A DNA stretch of 64,000 bases, taken from the NCBI GenBank assembly GCA_040954595.2, contig CM082591.2:1674001-1738000 (forward strand). The letters run 5' to 3'. The notes beneath the pieces were generated by a model. That model was given only the letters and a program-made list of their open reading frames with translations, searched no databases and was not told the origin of the DNA. This document shows, piece by piece, positions 62,601 to 64,000 of the stretch; position 1 is the stretch's first letter; each line of letters starts with the position of its first letter. This stretch comes from Balanoglossus misakiensis. Its lineage: Eukaryota > Hemichordata. The position numbers and the translations under genes were made by a program.

Positions 62601-62822
62601 CAAGATAAGCAATCTCAAAGCACCACTTACTGCTAGAGTGATCATATCATCAATTCTCTGCTGGGGTGGGTTGCCCGCTTTCGGTCTCACCAGCAAGAAG
62701 ATCTTGTCGACTTTGGGACAACATCGCAGCAACTTTTCCACAAGGACTTTTCCGAGAAATCCTGTTCCGCCGGTTATCAACACATTCTTTCCAGCAAAGA
62801 ACTCCTGTACACTGGGTGCCAT
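59634..62822 (-). CDS. FAR1: Fatty acyl-CoA reductase (FAR1/FAR2 family)
   Basis: The enzyme reduces fatty acyl-CoA to fatty alcohol with two NADPH at the peroxisomal membrane, feeding ether-lipid and wax synthesis. Coding exons: 62822-62631, 62509-62334, 62209-62137, 62024-61918, 61655-61478, 61347-61303, 61182-61064, 60863-60796, 60613-60532, 60359-60270, 60173-60044, 59921-59634. Phases agree and give 515 residues, the human FAR1 length. The Rossmann motif TGGTGFLG is at 17-24, and the catalytic YxxxK (YTFTK) is at 205-209. It is followed by [16 protein letters not shown]. The C-terminal sterile domain contains [14 protein letters not shown] tail anchor ([15 protein letters not shown]) lies at about 471-485. 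The gene stands for the single ancestor of FAR1 and FAR2, so the symbol is approximate. Confidence 0.96.
61421..61442. repeat. (AATC)n microsatellite
   Basis: Tetranucleotide run in a FAR intron. A second AATC run lies at 60227-60246 in another intron of the same gene. Confidence 0.9.
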
Positions 62823-64000
62823 GTTTAGTATTATTTTCTTGAAGGGTTGTTGTACACTTTGTTGATTTAAGTTTCAAAACTTCTTGTTCTTGTTTGTTTT
62901 CTTCTTGTTTTTTTTGTTTTTTTTCGGAGACGCAGAGAGAGATTTTAACTCACAGATGAGCCTACTTTTCCAGTCTAAACCACCTGGCGAATAAAACGAA
63001 AACACGGTTGAAATATGCGAAGCATCTACTTGATAGAAAGTAAAACACAATGCAGCACAGTCCTTCAGATTCTTTCAATGCACAACCGCCATCCTTTTTA
63101 CAATTGCAATGTCAGCAGAATTTTTTTGTTAATTTTATCATTCACCTTGTGATATGCACGTCTGATGTTCTGACACATACACAATACCATGTGGCGACGA
63201 ACAATTTAAATAGAATGAAAACTTGACTTTATCTGTTATGTATTAACAGATGATCACCTTTAACAATAGAATGTCCTTCCATCCAGTGAAATATTGTCAG
63301 ATTAACTAAATGAACTTTAGACTATTTGGAGAGCCTGTCAGTGTCTACCCATTACTCGAACACTCACACGTAGTAATTGGGCCGTGACGCACTCAAATTT
63401 GATTTTTTTTTTATAAATGCCTGGCAGCTGGCCAAACTTGATGACCGTACTGTAGTTGGTTGAACCAAGCCTGTCTATAGCATAGTTCGTTGACCTATCC
63501 TGACAACTATACCACTTAATATGTTACCTAAAATTAGAGCATGCACATGTCATGTGTATTTCAAAGCGCGCCTTTCGGACAAAGTCGTTACAAATTACTT
63601 TTACACCATAATAGTTGATTACGCATTCAAAGGTATGCATCATTAAGTTATATTGGAATAATGCAGAAAAGATTTTCAAACAACACAAGGACAACCTTGC
63701 AACAATACAATTCAAAGGTAATGAGTGTCAATCACCTCAGCTGAAACTGCAATTGTTTTAATTCAGTCCAGTTGCACATTGGTCAGTGGACTTTGAAAGT
63801 GGGTCAGTCGACACCCATTTATCAGTTAGGTAACTCCATGTCCCAATTTTCTAACGACCTCATGCACAGACATGTGGTCGGGCCAGAGATGTAATAGCTT
63901 GTCTCTTCATTACTAACAATGTAAATGTAATATGATTATTTAATTAGTTCTGCAAGTGTGACATATATATTTTATTCCTTGAAAATAGGTATTTTGCATA
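62823..64000 (-). promoter_or_regulatory. Upstream region of the fatty acyl-CoA reductase gene
   Basis: This stretch contains the leader and presumably the promoter. A T-rich run at about 62892-62931 reads as poly(A)-like on the gene strand. I see no coding exon, clear TATA box or RNA gene. Confidence 0.35.

Overview
The window is nuclear DNA of an animal. Every recognisable gene is split by many short introns with GT-AG borders, plus one AT-AC intron. The proteins are close to vertebrate orthologues in length and sequence, yet the introns are much shorter and the intergenic DNA is AT-rich with small dispersed repeats. This fits a slowly evolving invertebrate (hemichordate, lancelet, mollusc or similar). 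I cannot name the phylum from the sequence alone.

Layout. 1-9.0 kb, minus strand: the 5' part of an unrecognised gene for a secreted or membrane-anchored Ser/Thr-rich protein; it runs off the left edge. 11.0-28.0 kb, minus: liprin-beta, complete (20 coding exons, 1,011 codons), with a possible second first exon at 24.5 kb and a possible distal 5' UTR exon at 32.6 kb. 33.2-39.4 kb, plus: NAT10 RNA cytidine acetyltransferase, complete (21 coding exons, 1,026 residues), including a textbook U12-type AT-AC intron. 40.4-43.4 kb, minus: HSPBP1, tail-to-tail with NAT10, whose first intron carries an 850-bp terminal-inverted-repeat element. 44.1-45.2 kb, minus: SDHAF2. 45.8-48.9 kb, minus: FUZ. 49.0-55.8 kb, plus: ARMC3, divergent from FUZ across a short promoter. 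57.0-62.8 kb, minus: fatty acyl-CoA reductase (FAR1/FAR2 family), complete (12 coding exons, 515 residues).

The exon boundaries were read by eye. They were accepted because the phases of successive exons agree through each gene and because the joined proteins follow the known families.

Most of the genes do unrelated housekeeping or cell-biology jobs: synapse and adhesion scaffold, RNA acetylation, Hsp70 regulation, complex II flavination, ether-lipid and wax alcohol synthesis. FUZ and ARMC3 form the one functional pair I see: both are tied to cilia or flagella and they share a promoter region with a perfect CRE. The linkage of liprin-beta to FAR matches the paired locations of their vertebrate paralogues and is probably ancestral.

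Dispersed features include an 89-bp palindrome-like repeat (at least seven near-full copies) and a perfect DR1 nuclear-receptor motif found four times. I found no rRNA, convincing tRNA, CRISPR array, viral remnant or transposase gene.
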